Positions 1 through 11,620 of a DNA stretch of 64,000 bases are shown here, piece after piece (positions within the stretch are counted from its first letter, which is position 1; each line of letters begins with the position of its first letter). The notes under the pieces are model-generated. The model saw nothing but the letters and a program-made list of their open reading frames with translations. It was not told where the DNA came from and ran no database searches. The stretch is taken from positions 95,725-159,724 of the forward strand of contig NQMI01000068.1 of the NCBI GenBank assembly GCA_002270565.1, in the 5' to 3' direction. The position numbers and the translations under genes were made by a program. Origin of the DNA: Stenocarpella maydis (taxonomy: Eukaryota; Ascomycota; Sordariomycetes; Diaporthales; Diaporthaceae).

Positions 1-301
1 AATACCTCTGATACTATATTAACTAATTATAGGATAATTAGGTTAAACTGCTACTACTAGCATAATTTGCCTATAATAGTGCAACTACCAGTACAACTAG
101 ACAGTCACCTTTCTTCACACTCTACAGATATGAACCTTAAGCATATTATAAATTACTGCTAGATAACACTCTAGCGGAATTAGTAGAATAAAAAGCAATA
201 TGAATCAGATAAATCCAGAAGGATATCTAAGCGGAACTTTCTTTCATATAAGAATGAATAATTGTTAAACGGAACCGCTCAGCAGGGCGTTGGTACTCCG
301 T

Positions 302-372
302 GCAAGGAGTTACCCTAGACTTCGTTGTAAGGAGTTACCCTAGACTTTCTAGCAAGGAGTTACCCTAGACTT
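302..372 (+). repeat. Three tandem copies of a 25-bp unit
   Basis: The motif gcaaggagttaccctagact starts at 302, 327 and 352 with a 4-base variable spacer between copies. The perfect 25-bp period stands out in otherwise decayed sequence. It may be a subterminal array of a transposon, but no partner terminal repeat was found. Confidence 0.8.
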
Positions 373-399
373 GCGAGTCAGGCGATTTTCGCTAAGTAC

Positions 400-840
400 G
401 CCCAGTGCGTGCGTGACACAAGATGAGTTTGGTGGCCGTGAGTCGATTATTTTGGCCTGCATTTGCACCTTAATTCAGACCTCTGCATTACCCTTATTTC
501 TTACCCAAAAAGTATATGACTTAGTGCATTGGATAGCTTAATTTCTGAAGTTTGTATGTACTTAATTTGGGCATTGCTAGGGCTGTGGTTGGCTAGTTGT
601 TTGGGACCAAAGATGGTGTGTTGGAAGGGCGAATTTTCCGGCATTTGCAAATTTGCACCAGAGCCTACCGCAGCGTGCCCAGGGGTGAGACGACGTCGGA
701 GGGTATATAAGGAGGGCTTACAGAAGCCCAACTTAATTCAATACAAAGTTGTCCAGACCATTGTCAATCGTCCGAATTCGCCTCAGAGCACCACACTGCG
801 ACCCTGCCGAAACACACGCTGAACTGAATGCTATTTTATA
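400..840 (+). other. Possible transposon promoter/leader with TATA box
   Basis: This stretch is less decayed than its surroundings. It has a clear TATATAA at 704-710, followed about 30-40 bases later by a plausible transcription start and an untranslated-looking leader. It resembles the promoter part of a retroelement long terminal repeat or 5' leader. No matching second copy is in the window, so the assignment is weak. The short open frame inside (529-822) shows no coding signature. Confidence 0.3.
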
Positions 841-852
841 GCACAAATTCAT

Positions 853-1339
853 CAGAATACTTTTAAGAATAAAAGAAGCAAGAAGGGAGATAGTATTATA
901 AACTAATATACATTAGCGGCTAACTACTGCAGAAGATAACCCTGCAGGTTAGGAAGTAGCCCCTAAAAGAAGCGCCCCGCCTAATCCAATCAGTAACACC
1001 ACCTTATTAGGATTAAGGTTAGGGACCCACCACAATCGATAAGATCGTTATTAATTCCATTAAGTAATACTCAATCAATAAGATCACCATTAATACTATC
1101 AATAATAAATAAAGAGTAAGAACATATAAGGACATAATTATCACCATATTAGGTAGCTTTCATAGAATAGACTCTTCAGTTATTAATCTAAGTATTTAAT
1201 CCCAATGTTAAATAGCCTTGCAGCTAGTGATTATTATTAAGTTAATAATATTGCTTAACAACCGCCTAATAACATATTCCGAATATAAACCCTTGATCTT
1301 TCAGGATTAACGTACTCGGAAACCCCTTTAACCATTACA
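853..1339 (-). repeat. 487-bp direct repeat, copy A (LTR-like)
   Basis: It aligns end to end with 2140-2626; both copies are exactly 487 bp and in the same orientation. Read on the minus strand the repeat begins TGTAATG, the usual TG start of a fungal Ty3/gypsy long terminal repeat, but the far end reads CTG rather than CA. Differences from copy B are largely transitions (for example cctgcaggttagg here against ccccgcaggtcgg there). No clear target-site duplication flanks the pair. Confidence 0.65.
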
Positions 1340-2139
1340 ATAACCAGTAGATTAGGGACGGCTAGAAATTAGGATCAGTTAGATAACGAGCAAATAAACT
1401 CCATTCCCAGTAATAAGAATTAGGCATTAAGACGAGCCACCTATAGATGCATTTCCTTTACCACCCTTATTACTAGTACCTATAAATTTAGACCAACTAG
1501 TACCATTACCCATTAAGGAACTCTAATTAAAAACCCCGACTTCACCCTTGGAACGTAATTATGCCTCCTGCGCTACCATCCTACCAGCCTCTTTGGTGGA
1601 ACTTCAGCAAATGACCTTAGCGGATTGCTTGGAAATCCGCCTCTGCTTTACTTCAGCCTCCTCCTTCTTTACCCGCTCTAAATCCTTCATATTATTAATA
1701 TCTTAATAAACCACATATATCATCTTCTCATACCACAACCGCTTCTACTTATAAAGATGCAGAATCCTTACGTTTAGCTATTAAGCCTCCTTCTCTATAG
1801 CCTCCAGCTCCTCCTCTAATTAATGGTGCATTAGGGTAACTTTATTTAACTAATTAGGAGTAAGACCTTAAATATTACAATTAGATAAATTAAGGCAAAT
1901 ATAGGTCTAATAATGAATAGACTCTGAATTTGCAACCTTGTAGTCCTTAGCTAGGTTATACTCTTTGCAATAGGAGTAAGGCATAGGAATAATGCTGCCC
2001 TTTAAGGCAATAGCAAAAAGAAAAGCAACCTTATACTTGGTAACAGAAAAGAACTTTACGGGATGAGACTTATTAACCCTACCTAATATAATGAATTAAG
2101 AAGGAGTGAATGAGAATATAGATAAGCGAAAATAACTTA
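1340..2139 (-). mobile_element. Internal region between the two 487-bp repeats, decayed coding remnant
   Basis: Only 800 bp separate the repeats, far too little for a full gag-pol. Translated on the minus strand it shows stop-riddled, highly charged patches such as LEELEAIEKEA and RVKKEEAEVKQRRISKQSAK, suggesting a former coiled-coil coding segment. This fits either an internally deleted retroelement or a non-autonomous TRIM/LARD-like element. No reverse transcriptase, protease or integrase motif is visible. Confidence 0.45.
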
Positions 2140-2626
2140 CAGAATACTTTTAAGGATAAAAGAAGCAAGGAGGGAGATAGTATTATAAGCTAACACATAT
2201 TAGCGGCTAACTACCGTAGAAGACAACCCCGCAGGTCGGGAAGTAGCCTCCAAAAAGAAGCGCTCCACCTGATCTAATTAGTAACGCCACCTTATTAGGG
2301 TTAGGGTTAGGGACCCATTAGGATTAATGGGATCTATGTCGATTCCATCAAGCAGCACCCAGTCAATAGCATCACCATCAATTTCATCAAGCCACTAAAG
2401 AGTTAGAATATATATATGGACATGGTTATCACCATAGTAGATAGCTTTTTATAGAACAGACTCTTCAATCGTTAATCTAAGTATTTAATCCCAGTATTAG
2501 ATAGCCTTACAGCTAGTGATTATTATTAGTCAACAATATTGCTTAACAACCGCCTAATAACGTATTCCGAATATAAACCCTTGATCTTTCAGGTTTAACG
2601 TACTCGGAAACCCTCTGATCATTACA
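2140..2626 (-). repeat. 487-bp direct repeat, copy B (LTR-like)
   Basis: This is the second copy of the repeat at 853-1339, same orientation and same length, and the less decayed of the two. It contains three perfect TTAGGG units at 2295-2312; the matching site in copy A is degenerate. On the minus strand it starts TGTAATG and includes a TATATAT stretch that could be an LTR promoter. Confidence 0.65.
2295..2312 (+). repeat. Interstitial (TTAGGG)3
   Basis: Three tandem copies of the fungal telomere repeat lie inside the LTR-like repeat. Because the sister copy carries a decayed version at the same place, the motif belongs to the element and does not mark a chromosome end. Confidence 0.7.
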
Positions 2627-2639
2627 CTTCTTCGGTAAC

Positions 2640-3420
2640 GTTTTTTTATGCTTCCTCCCAGTATATACTTCTTACGGGCTACAGCTAGCAGATAATGGAT
2701 ATTTCAATATCCTTAAGGCTACTTATTAAAAAGAATTAGCTAAACTTAACTCTATTACTGACTTAGCACCTATGGGTAAAATCAACTTCCTTCGTTGTTT
2801 AGTAAAGGCTAGAGCGGCTGTGAAGCTAATAACTATTCGATTGGCTTGGAGGCATACTAGAAATTGGCCTATAAGCCGCTAGAAGGCATTGAATTACCTG
2901 GAAATCCAGCTAAATTGAGAGGATCGTGAGAATAGCATGGCTGAAGCCTTGCCTGAGAATGCTAGTGATAAGGACCTTATTATAAGGGACTATATATTTA
3001 AATTAGCTTAAAATACTAGCCTGGTGCAAAGATGGCAGGCTAGGAATATTGCTAATACCTTTAAGGAAATGCAGGCTAGAATAGCCTTCTTGGAGCAAGA
3101 AAATGCTAAGCTTAAGGCTCGTGATAGTACTTAGAGGGGCATAAAGAAACGCTATACTATTCCTAACCCTAATAAAAAATTCATAAGTATTCATAAGATA
3201 TTAAGCTAAGGAGGGTTTATTGAAGACCTTGAAGAGGAGTTTCAGGCTCCAGAAGATATGCCTGCTGATGAAGAAGTATTTGAAGGCTTTAGTGATGAGG
3301 GACTAGGTGATGAGGATGAGGAGGATATTCCGGCACTAATTGTTACGAGATCTGGGCGTGGAATCAAGCGGCCGGCTAGATATATGGATTAGCCATCTTC
3401 TAAGCTTCAATTTGCTATAT
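2640..3420 (+). pseudogene. Decayed C-terminus of a pogo/Fot-like DDE transposase
   Basis: Conceptual translation in the plus direction shows a broken series of typical pogo-family C-terminal pieces: a KATY-KELAKLNSITDLAP block, GKINFLRCLVKARA, a WRHTRNWPISR block, a coiled coil (FLEQENAKLKARD), an acidic stretch (DEDEEDIPALIVTRSGR) and a basic end (GRGIKRPARYMD). Several in-frame stops interrupt it, so it is inactive. The catalytic DDE part is missing upstream, where copy B of the 487-bp repeat abuts it. This suggests truncation by, or nesting with, the other element. Family assignment is from motif memory. Confidence 0.55.
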
Positions 3421-3430
3421 AAATTAACTC

Positions 3431-5389
3431 TTAACACTAATTATTGAGTATTTTATGTGCATCGTGAGTTTGGGCAGTTTGTATGTGGCTCCTTGTTCCA
3501 CTGGTAGGGGTGTTCCACTAGTGGGTGTCAGATGGTAAGGAATTCTGGCCCGAAGCGGCCCGCAGTCCAGTTCACTCGTAGGGCTCAAGCAATGAGTATT
3601 CATGAGCACGTCCTGGACGGAACACTTGCCTATTCCGGGGAAAGACCATGTGGGTTAGACACGCCTGAAGAACTCGACGAATTTCTCACCAGTCCTGATG
3701 CTCCAAAGTGCCTGGACAGCTGGCTATTCTCAGGCAGGCCTACGCTGGCGGTATGTGTAATCACCTTTGTTGTCGCCACACCTGTCAGGCCCAACCACTC
3801 GCACAGTTGGGGGATGTAACTCCTTGAGCTGAGTAAAGTGAAGATCTAATGAGTACCATATGCAGCTTCCCATTAGCGCACGAGGAACAGTACATCCCTG
3901 AAGGAGGCCGTTCAGCTGGCTGGAGAAAGTGGTACTGGGTGTTGCGTTACGCTTCATCGCAAATCACTTCAAGAATCGGAATAGTTATAGATGGTGTGAT
4001 GTCTTTATGTCTGCCTTAATAATGGTCTGACTATGGGATGAGTTAAGATATAGCCTGACGATAATTAGCTTCTCACAGCCTGGCTTTCCGCACTGCCCTG
4101 TTCGCCTCTCCAAGGCTCCAAACCGTCCCGTCGGAATCACTTCAGCCGGCGACCTGCGAGGTTTCCCAATTTCATGGCCTTCGTTCCAACCCGGTCTTAG
4201 TCTAGAATCTACTCGCATATACATGGATCAACATCACAGCAGTATCGATTTTAGGCTCCCCGCTAGCGGCCGCGGCGGCCCCATGCGGACAAGCCTGAGG
4301 CAGCAGCCCACATTGCCCCTGGTGCAACAATTCTCCCTGGCGTTCCGGAAGGCTGGCGGTGGAGGTGAACACGCAGGCAAGCCGTCCTGGCAGAGCAGCA
4401 CACCGCGGCCGGGGTTGAGGCCGAGCTGTTTGGCTGTGCTCCAAGGGGGGCGATTTGAAGTGGAACTGGTTCGGGCAGGAGATCCTGTCGCAACGTGCTG
4501 CAGACATGGTGGAGGATGAGCTGTCCACTTGGTAGACATGAATCCAAAACGGCATTGTTGCGTTCAGTGCCGTTTCCCCCTGCACTGGCAACCAGACCGT
4601 AGTAAAACATTCGCAGCCTGACACGGTTTCTTGAGTATTGGACGGCCCCATCGCCTGAACACACCTTTTCGCGTGATGACGATCCTTCAACTAGTCACCG
4701 CCGGTCCCAGCGGGTGGACCAGGATTGAATCTTTAAGCGGCAGAGATAAGGAACTCCCAAGAAGAACCTGGCACGACTTGTGCCGCCATAATCTCCTCGC
4801 TAAGAGCCTCCTCTGCGAGGTGACTGTACAGGTCGACAACTCTATGGCCCCATGTCAGCATCAACCTCAGCCGCGGTGGCGCCAGGAGGCAGCTCAGCCA
4901 GCCAGGTCCAGCTGCAACTATCCATAATGGCCCATCGTCACTCCGAAATACCCAGTCCAGGTTAATATTTAGCTCGTCAGAGCAGGAGAGGCGCCTCTCA
5001 CCCCCGTGCCAAGCCTCCCAGTAGCACAATTTGACTGATGAGCTGGTAGTCTGTCCAGGTGCGGAGACAAAGGCACCGGCGTTACTACTTGAAGCTTCTG
5101 CCGCTTTGGCAAGGAGGATGTGGGGGTGGACCTGCTAGCTATGATGAGGGCTTCACAGGTTATGCGCGATCCTGGCGAGAACCAAGAGCCATGCACATGG
5201 GCAGCTGTTGAGGTGCAGAGACAGGAATGAGCCTTTGCCTGCCTTCGTAGCAAATTGAGCGCCAGTATTCAGAGAAGAATACACTCCGCGTGTAGTTATC
5301 ACCGGCGCTTTGATTGCCATTCCCGTGGTTTATAAGTATGCACGCACCTGCCATCCACGTCTAAGTTGCCTCATAGCCGTCATTTATAA
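3431..5389. other. Gene-free spacer between transposon island and GEA gene
   Basis: No convincing gene. At 3460-3540 there is a small palindromic, G/T-rich stretch containing two TGTTCCACT repeats at the composition boundary. 3532-3819 holds a 95-codon open frame without recognisable features. 4220-5030 is GC-richer and carries overlapping open frames on both strands, none with domain features. 5040-5389 is the likely 3' flank of the GEA gene. Confidence 0.5.
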
Positions 5390-8300
5390 TCATCCCTCTT
5401 TATCCACCCCTTCCGATCCCACAGCCGTCCTCTCATCCTCCGTCTTCTCAGCCGACGCACGAGGCTCGATTGAGCCTTTGCTTTGTGGTCGCTCTTGATC
5501 CTCTAGAGCGAGATCTTTCCTCAAGTCTGGCAGAAATCGGTCTATTCGCTTCCACGATTCTGACCACAGCTTCTCCTTTGATGGATCTTGACTTGGCGGC
5601 ACAAGATATCCATTGCTCGACATGAACAAGAGAACGTTCTTCAGATTCTCGGGGACAGCTTCCTCCTGCAAAAACCCGATGTCAGCACTTGAAACCCGCG
5701 CCAAACAATTCAGAATGGTGTTCCTTACCAGACTGTCTCCTTGACCGCTGTTCATGAGGCGGTCCATGATGTCGATGATCTTAAGCCACAGGTCTAACAT
5801 TCCTTCCCACTCAGAGAGGAGTACCAGATACTGCAAGAAGACCTTGCACAGCAAAGAAGCTGCTTGGACCCTTGTCTCGCTCATGCCGTCTCGGTCCGAT
5901 GAGAAGACCTCGGGCTTCAGCAGCCGCAAGATCAGCGGGAACAAGACTTCACCAAAGATTGCGGTCCACTCCCGGTGGTCACTCGATGTCAATTCGGGCG
6001 AGAATAACGCTCTCTGAAGCGAATTGAAGGCGAGTTGGCGGATTTCTCTCCGCGGGTTCGTGCACTGAGTTGTCAACGCCTCGAAGATAGGCAGCCAATA
6101 TGCAGACCATGCTGATACTACGTCAGTCAACGCATCCTCGCAGAATAAGCTGAGCAAGACCCACCCTCATTGTTCTCCAGATGAGACTGCTTCATGAGCT
6201 GCGGAATACGAGACGTCATGTTGTAAATGATGTTCACAGCCTTGGTGCCACGCTGTACAGCTGGGTTCTCACTAGTAGGTATTAGCATGGGTGGATACAA
6301 TTCTATCAGTCAGGCATACCTTGGAGCCTCTGGTTTCGCAGAAGTTGGACGAGCTGGCTTTCGTTGTTGTCTTCGGGGGTCCACCTTGGGTTCCTTGGGC
6401 ACAGTGGCACTCGCAGCAGATGCAAAATCGTTGAGCAGGCTGATGGCGGCTTCGTAGTTGTCTGCCATAATGGCCGTCGACGAGGGACTGACGCCTGTCT
6501 CCAAGATCTCGAATACCGTTGGCGCGGACGTTTTCTCGGATGCCAGATTCCGCAGGATGGCCCAGAAATCAGGGGAGGTCATGGTCTCGTTCCGCAGAGG
6601 ACCCTGCTCGTCAACACAGAGCTTGAGTCCCTGAAGAACCAGTTTGGAGGTCTTCTTCAGGTTTTCTGGGGAAAAGCTCGATACAGTGTGGAGTAGTACT
6701 GGGGCGCGGATGAAGTCGTACTCCTGGACGTCGGGTTGAGCCTCTTCCTCTCCACTTCGATCATACTTCGAGGAACTTACATAGCTGGCCTGAAGTAGTC
6801 TGAAGGAATAGAATGTGGTCCTCGAGACAGTAATAGGGTGGTAACTGCTGATGTCGCGTAGTATGGCCTGCAGCGCGTCGACCACGCGCTTACCAAGTAG
6901 CTGGACTGTATGGTCGTCCCGTAGAGCGAGTATCGTGCTCAGTTCCAGAATGTAGACGAGCGAGGGGTCGTACAATATGTTGGTCCGGGGTTTTTGGGCC
7001 AAAGCAGGAGAATGAGGCGGCACATTGTCGGCTTTCACGGTGATGACCACTCCAGATCCGCTGTCCTCCGGGATTTGGTCCAGCAAGGCATCGACCAAGG
7101 CCTCGAGGCTGTCATCCGGAAGGTTTCTGACGTGGTTAGCATCCGAGTTAGTCGGGATTGGGATTCGCAGCTTACGAGAGATGGGCAAAGATGTCCTCCA
7201 TCTGGCACTGGTTGATGCATTCAACAGTGCTGAGCGTGCTATCCAATTCCTCTTCAGACGGCTCAGGAGGATCATCAGCTGCATAGCTCTGCAGGAAATT
7301 TGAGAAAGCCTGCAGCAGGCCAGTGTCGTTTTGTTTCGCGGCACGGTCTATTACTTGTGACGGACTTCGCAACGGGATTGGTGATATCGGCAGTCGATTC
7401 CGATCACTAGGGAAGCCAACCAGTGAGTTTGCGAAGAGGTTGAGCCAGATGCGGATGATCTAGTTCACGGTGTTAGCGTTGAGAAACCCGGCGATCTTGA
7501 CGAGGCCCACTTACGTCTTTCCAGCCCTTCCGGATGATATGCTCCTTAGACGTGACAACGCGGAATAGGACGAGCAATGCAAGCTGAGTCCTGAAGTCGC
7601 GTCCTATCTTGACGGCGAGTTCGCTGACCATGACCTTCTTCTCGTCAACCTGAACTTCTGTGTTCAAGCTCGTGTTTGAGGTTGAGTCTTGCGTCAGTGT
7701 CGTCATCAAACTCAACGAGTAAATAATCTGGTCTAGTGCCTCGGTGATGTTGTACTTGGAAGCGATTCGGGCACATTCATCGAAGCCGGAGACAACTCTG
7801 GCAAAGACCGTATCGTCAGTAGCAGACATGAAGACATAAGACAGAGTCGACACGATGGGCTTCCATGTTACAGCAAACATGTCCGCATCATAGATGTTAG
7901 TGTCGCAGAATACCAGAGGACCTGCGGCCTCTGTCTTCAGGAGCAACTCCCTCCATGCATAATCGAATGCATGCTTGTTCTCATGCTCATCAGGCAAAAC
8001 GATCTCGTTCGTTTTGATGGCATCAAAGATTGCTTGCAGATATTCAGGGGCGAAGTTCTTTCCCCCATTCACGCCACGTAAGTTGCGTGCAAAGTCATCC
8101 ACCGTCATGCGGTTCGCGGGTTTGAGGCTGGGGTTGTGTTGGTCGGTGTTGAGCATGATTATGGCATAACTGAGTACGAAGACAGCGTCCTTATCCGCTA
8201 CGTCCTCGGGTATTGAGTTGGCACAGTACTTCTCTGCGAAAGAGATCACTACCCTCTCGATCAGAGGAGCTTCGCCTGGTAGCCGGAAGGATTCGAGCAT

Positions 8301-10505
8301 TAACCTCAATGCTTCGTCGACACGCTTGTTTTCGAAGTCGAAGGAATTTATAAAAGCATCGAGGATCGCCTCGTTACCTCTCTTAGAAAGAAAGTCCCCC
8401 AGAACCTTCTTCGACACGAGGGTGGTCGACCTCAGAAACCGGGCAACCTCTTCCGGTTCCGTCGTAGACTTGATAATTCCCTTGTCTGCCAGAAACGCAA
8501 GACCCCCTCGAGGATTTTCGTTGAACTTGCTTGTACCTTTGATTATGAGCTTCTTTTTCCGCCGCGATTCCCTGAGATCCGCTGCGTCAACGAACCCGTC
8601 TGTTCGAGCCGGTTGATCGAGCCTCTCCGCAATGAACGAGATAAACCTCAACAGTGCATCGAGGCACAGTGGCGGCACGCTTGTTGTGCTCCAGGTAGCG
8701 GAGTCCGGCAGGGCGTTGCGTGAGAGCATCCAAATCATATCTTCGCACAAGTCTGCCGAGTTCGGGTCGCAATCGTAGTTGACGAATAGCTCCACCATGA
8801 AAGTTGGCATCCTGGCAAGCACGCAAATGTTTTCCACCATCGCTTGCCTCGCATCGGGCTTCCTGGCGCCACCCTCCAAGCCCAGCTTCTGTCGGTCCTT
8901 GATTGGAACCGGGGTCGAGCGACCACTACCCGTTTGAGATGGAGGGGGCTTCACCAACTTGGGGGCTTGAGGGATGCCAGAGTACAGCGACGGGTCTATG
9001 CCAGCCTCGCGGGGGATTTCAATGGACAGATGGAGGCACGCCACCAAGTAGGACAAGAACTTCTCCTGCTGCAGCTTCAAGACTCCCCTGCATGTCGATA
9101 GTAGCGTCCCAGCGACAAGGAGGGACTCTTGCAAGATCAGCATATTGTCGGACCGCACCAACTGGAATAGATAGAAACAGAGGCGGTCCTCGGCGATGGA
9201 AGCAAGAGCTGGGTGTTTAGCAATCGAGGGCCCAGCAACCTCAAGGGCTACGTGTATAATTCGAAGAGCCATCACTCGCATTGTATCCGGATGCCTGCGG
9301 TCATGCGGGTCCAGAAAGTTGACCAGGACTCTGAACAACTCGCGGACTGATGGCAAAGAGTATGGCCGCAAGTCGAGCGAGTCCGCTGTGCCGGCCTCGG
9401 ATGCTAGAGTGGCCTGGTCTGCTTCCCCAGTGCCTGTCGACGGGGCGCTTCCAGACTCAGATGATCGTGGTTCCACACGATTTGGTTCTGATGAGGGAAG
9501 GGGTGCAGCCGTTGCTGGAATGTCGGTGCCGTTTGCCGACGGATCAATGTTCACCGTGTCCATATCGCCGTTGGTCTTCTTGTCCAGTGCATCTACCTCC
9601 TCCCCAGCCTCTTCCTCGAGATGTTTCAGATCCTCGAATATGATCTGGCACATGCGGACCATTGAGGCCTCTGCGGTCTGTCTCAAGACCTCCGAGAATC
9701 TTGGCCGCGAGCATATTGTGAGTCCACGGCCCATCATGTCGCACACGCTTTCGTCGCTGAGTATGTCTCCGCCTGGCCCCGACAGCATGTCCTCCATCAG
9801 ATGCAGTATCATCAACAAAACAACCTCTTCTTGGGGCGCGTCACTTATATCAAATTGACAGTGTGTGATGGCGGCCGACAGGGACTGCATTGCCACAGCA
9901 AAGCGAGGCGACTCGGGGGAGATGAAACCGTATGCGAGAAACTTGCGCATTGCCCTCAGCGCGAGAATCGTGACCGGAGCAGCAGTTCCTTTTGTCTGGA
10001 TGATCTGCAGGAATGGATAGAGCATTGTCAATGCGTCAAAGTTGTGTATGTCCCTGACGCCAGTCAACTCGTGCCTCAATCTCCCAAAACCAGATATCAA
10101 CGGATTGTCCTGCATGCTCTTCCCCTTCTTCCCGCGCAGGCCCCAGCGCACCAGGTCCGCCGTGCCGTCACCCATAATATTCGCGGCCGAGCTCCTGCCC
10201 TTTGACTTCCCCAAGGACACGTAGTTTGAGGGCCCAAGTTGCACGGGACTAGGGCCGCCGCCCAGGATGGCGGCCACCGAAGAATGGGGGGATCTGGCAT
10301 TCTTTTGGATCGCAGAGGTGATTGCTATGCATTCGGCTATGACCAGGGACACAGGGTCTACCGCGACAGACACGGGGCGACTCCTGTACTGCATGCGGGG
10401 GGAGTGTTGTTGCGACCGTCGGAAGGAAGGAGTGGTTGGCCTGGAAAGCGCCGGTGAGACCGCCAAAGGCTCGAGGATCTGGGGAATGCGGGCATCGTGG
10501 CTCAT
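5390..10505 (-). CDS. gea2: GBF1/Gea-type Sec7-domain ARF guanine-nucleotide exchange factor
   Basis: Golgi ARF-GEF that loads GTP onto Arf1 at the early Golgi and so drives COPI coat recruitment. Exons: 10505-7515, 7459-7176, 7126-6320, 6271-6165, 6111-5390 (1,636 aa). All four introns are GT-AG and frame-consistent; two donors are GTAAG and one is the weaker GTGGGT. N-terminal DCB/HUS region about residues 45-640, Sec7 domain about 650-840 with the glutamic-finger motif FRLPGEAP near residue 742 and MLNTDQHNPSLKP after it, then long helical HDS repeats. Length fits Gea1/Gea2/GBF1 (1,400-1,900 aa), not the larger Sec7/BIG class. The C-terminus is low-complexity and acidic. The family is certain from the Sec7 domain; the Gea rather than Sec7p subfamily follows from length and flanking sequence. 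Confidence 0.93.
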
Positions 10506-11620
10506 GGTTACGGATTTGGTCCTGCAGGCAGATCGGATGCTCGAAGGAACAGGTCAGAGCTACGTCCTGGCCGCGCTGGAGGACACCCGAGAAGTCGCTT
10601 CGGAGGTGATGCACGAGTTCGTGGATTCAGGCCTGGGACGCTGGGCTAAAGGCAGAACAGAAACCGCTAAGATTAAAAGAAACCCGAAAGCATCTCTTTA
10701 TGGGGGAAAAAGCCGCGACAAGAGAAGACACCTGGACGGAGGCGACAGACAAGTTGGCTCGTGGGCTCAACAAGAGGCACAGGTAAATCTTAAGAGCTGG
10801 CTGTCTGCCTGTTCAATGAGACAGGACACATGGAGCTTCGACCCGGGGGGCCATGGTTGTTAGTACGTAAGTACCTAGGTACCGTGTAGCTCACTGTATT
10901 CTACCCTCCAGGCTGTAAAGTAAGTGGCATCGGGAGCTTGGCGGCCGCCAGGCAGCTGGCCTGTGCCTCCGTCCACCTGTCTAACTACCTACCGACCTGG
11001 TAAGTACTAAGAGGCACTCGTTTCCCTCCGGTCTAAGCTACAAAACGTGGGAGGTCCTCCTTCCTCTTCTCCCTTCCCCTCCCTCTTTTCTCCAAGAATT
11101 TACACATGTCATGAGACATAGTCTGTTCTGCTTGTCTTCATTAAAAAGAACAAGGGGTTTTGCGCTACGCCATATCGCAGTTGAGGCTGAACGGATGCAT
11201 GTAAAGCATGGCACATGCCCTCAAATGGCGAATTTGACCATCAGATCACAGACAAGCTGCAGCCAAGACTAGCGACTGGCGACAGAAAACATGCCAGAAC
11301 AAAGTCCATTCTCAAGTTCCATATACCATCATAACGCCCTGGTGATGTGCTCTCAAAGACGCTCTCCCGTCTACTGAACAGCATGTGAACATCGAGGTTC
11401 CCTTTTGTCTTCCAAAAGCAATTTCCTAACGCCGAAAGGTATCACCATTCAACCCGATCTCCTCTTTCCTGGCCGCACGTCATCGCAATGTGCAAAAGGT
11501 AGCCGTCCAGGACATAAGGAGAGAGATTCCAGTCCTGCCTCCCATGGCGATCAAATGAAACAATAAACCTCGGAATGAATGCAACAAAAGTCTATCTGCA
11601 GCTGCCTCCGAAATGACCTC
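10506..11620. other. Intergenic: upstream of GEA and downstream of ANP1-like gene
   Basis: This presumably holds the promoter and leader of the minus-strand GEA gene (roughly 10506-11000) and the 3' untranslated region of the ANP1-like gene. A pyrimidine-rich tract lies at 11055-11095. An open frame running through 10267-10863 on the plus strand mostly overlaps the GEA exon and has no features. No separate gene seen. Confidence 0.6.

Larger units (their letters stand above)
1..3430. mobile_element. AT-rich, RIP-decayed transposon island
   Basis: This left end is strikingly richer in A+T than the rest of the window, has stops in every frame and contains no intact gene. It holds recognisable fragments: a 25-bp tandem repeat, a TATA-bearing leader, two 487-bp direct repeats with a short core between them, and the C-terminal part of a pogo-like transposase. 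The two 487-bp copies differ mainly by C/T and G/A exchanges, as RIP produces. Composition changes sharply near 3430-3540. The identity of the fragments is inference; the decay is seen directly. Confidence 0.8.

Noticed and set aside
2295..2312. Chromosome end or recently healed telomere
   Set aside because: Only three units, embedded in a repeat whose other copy carries the same site in decayed form; sequence continues on both sides.
4202..4690. 162-codon minus-strand frame next to the transposon island
   Set aside because: Several overlapping frames of similar length on both strands and no protein features.
10267..10863. 198-codon plus-strand frame over the start of the GEA gene
   Set aside because: It is antisense to the conserved GEA first exon and featureless; a shadow frame.
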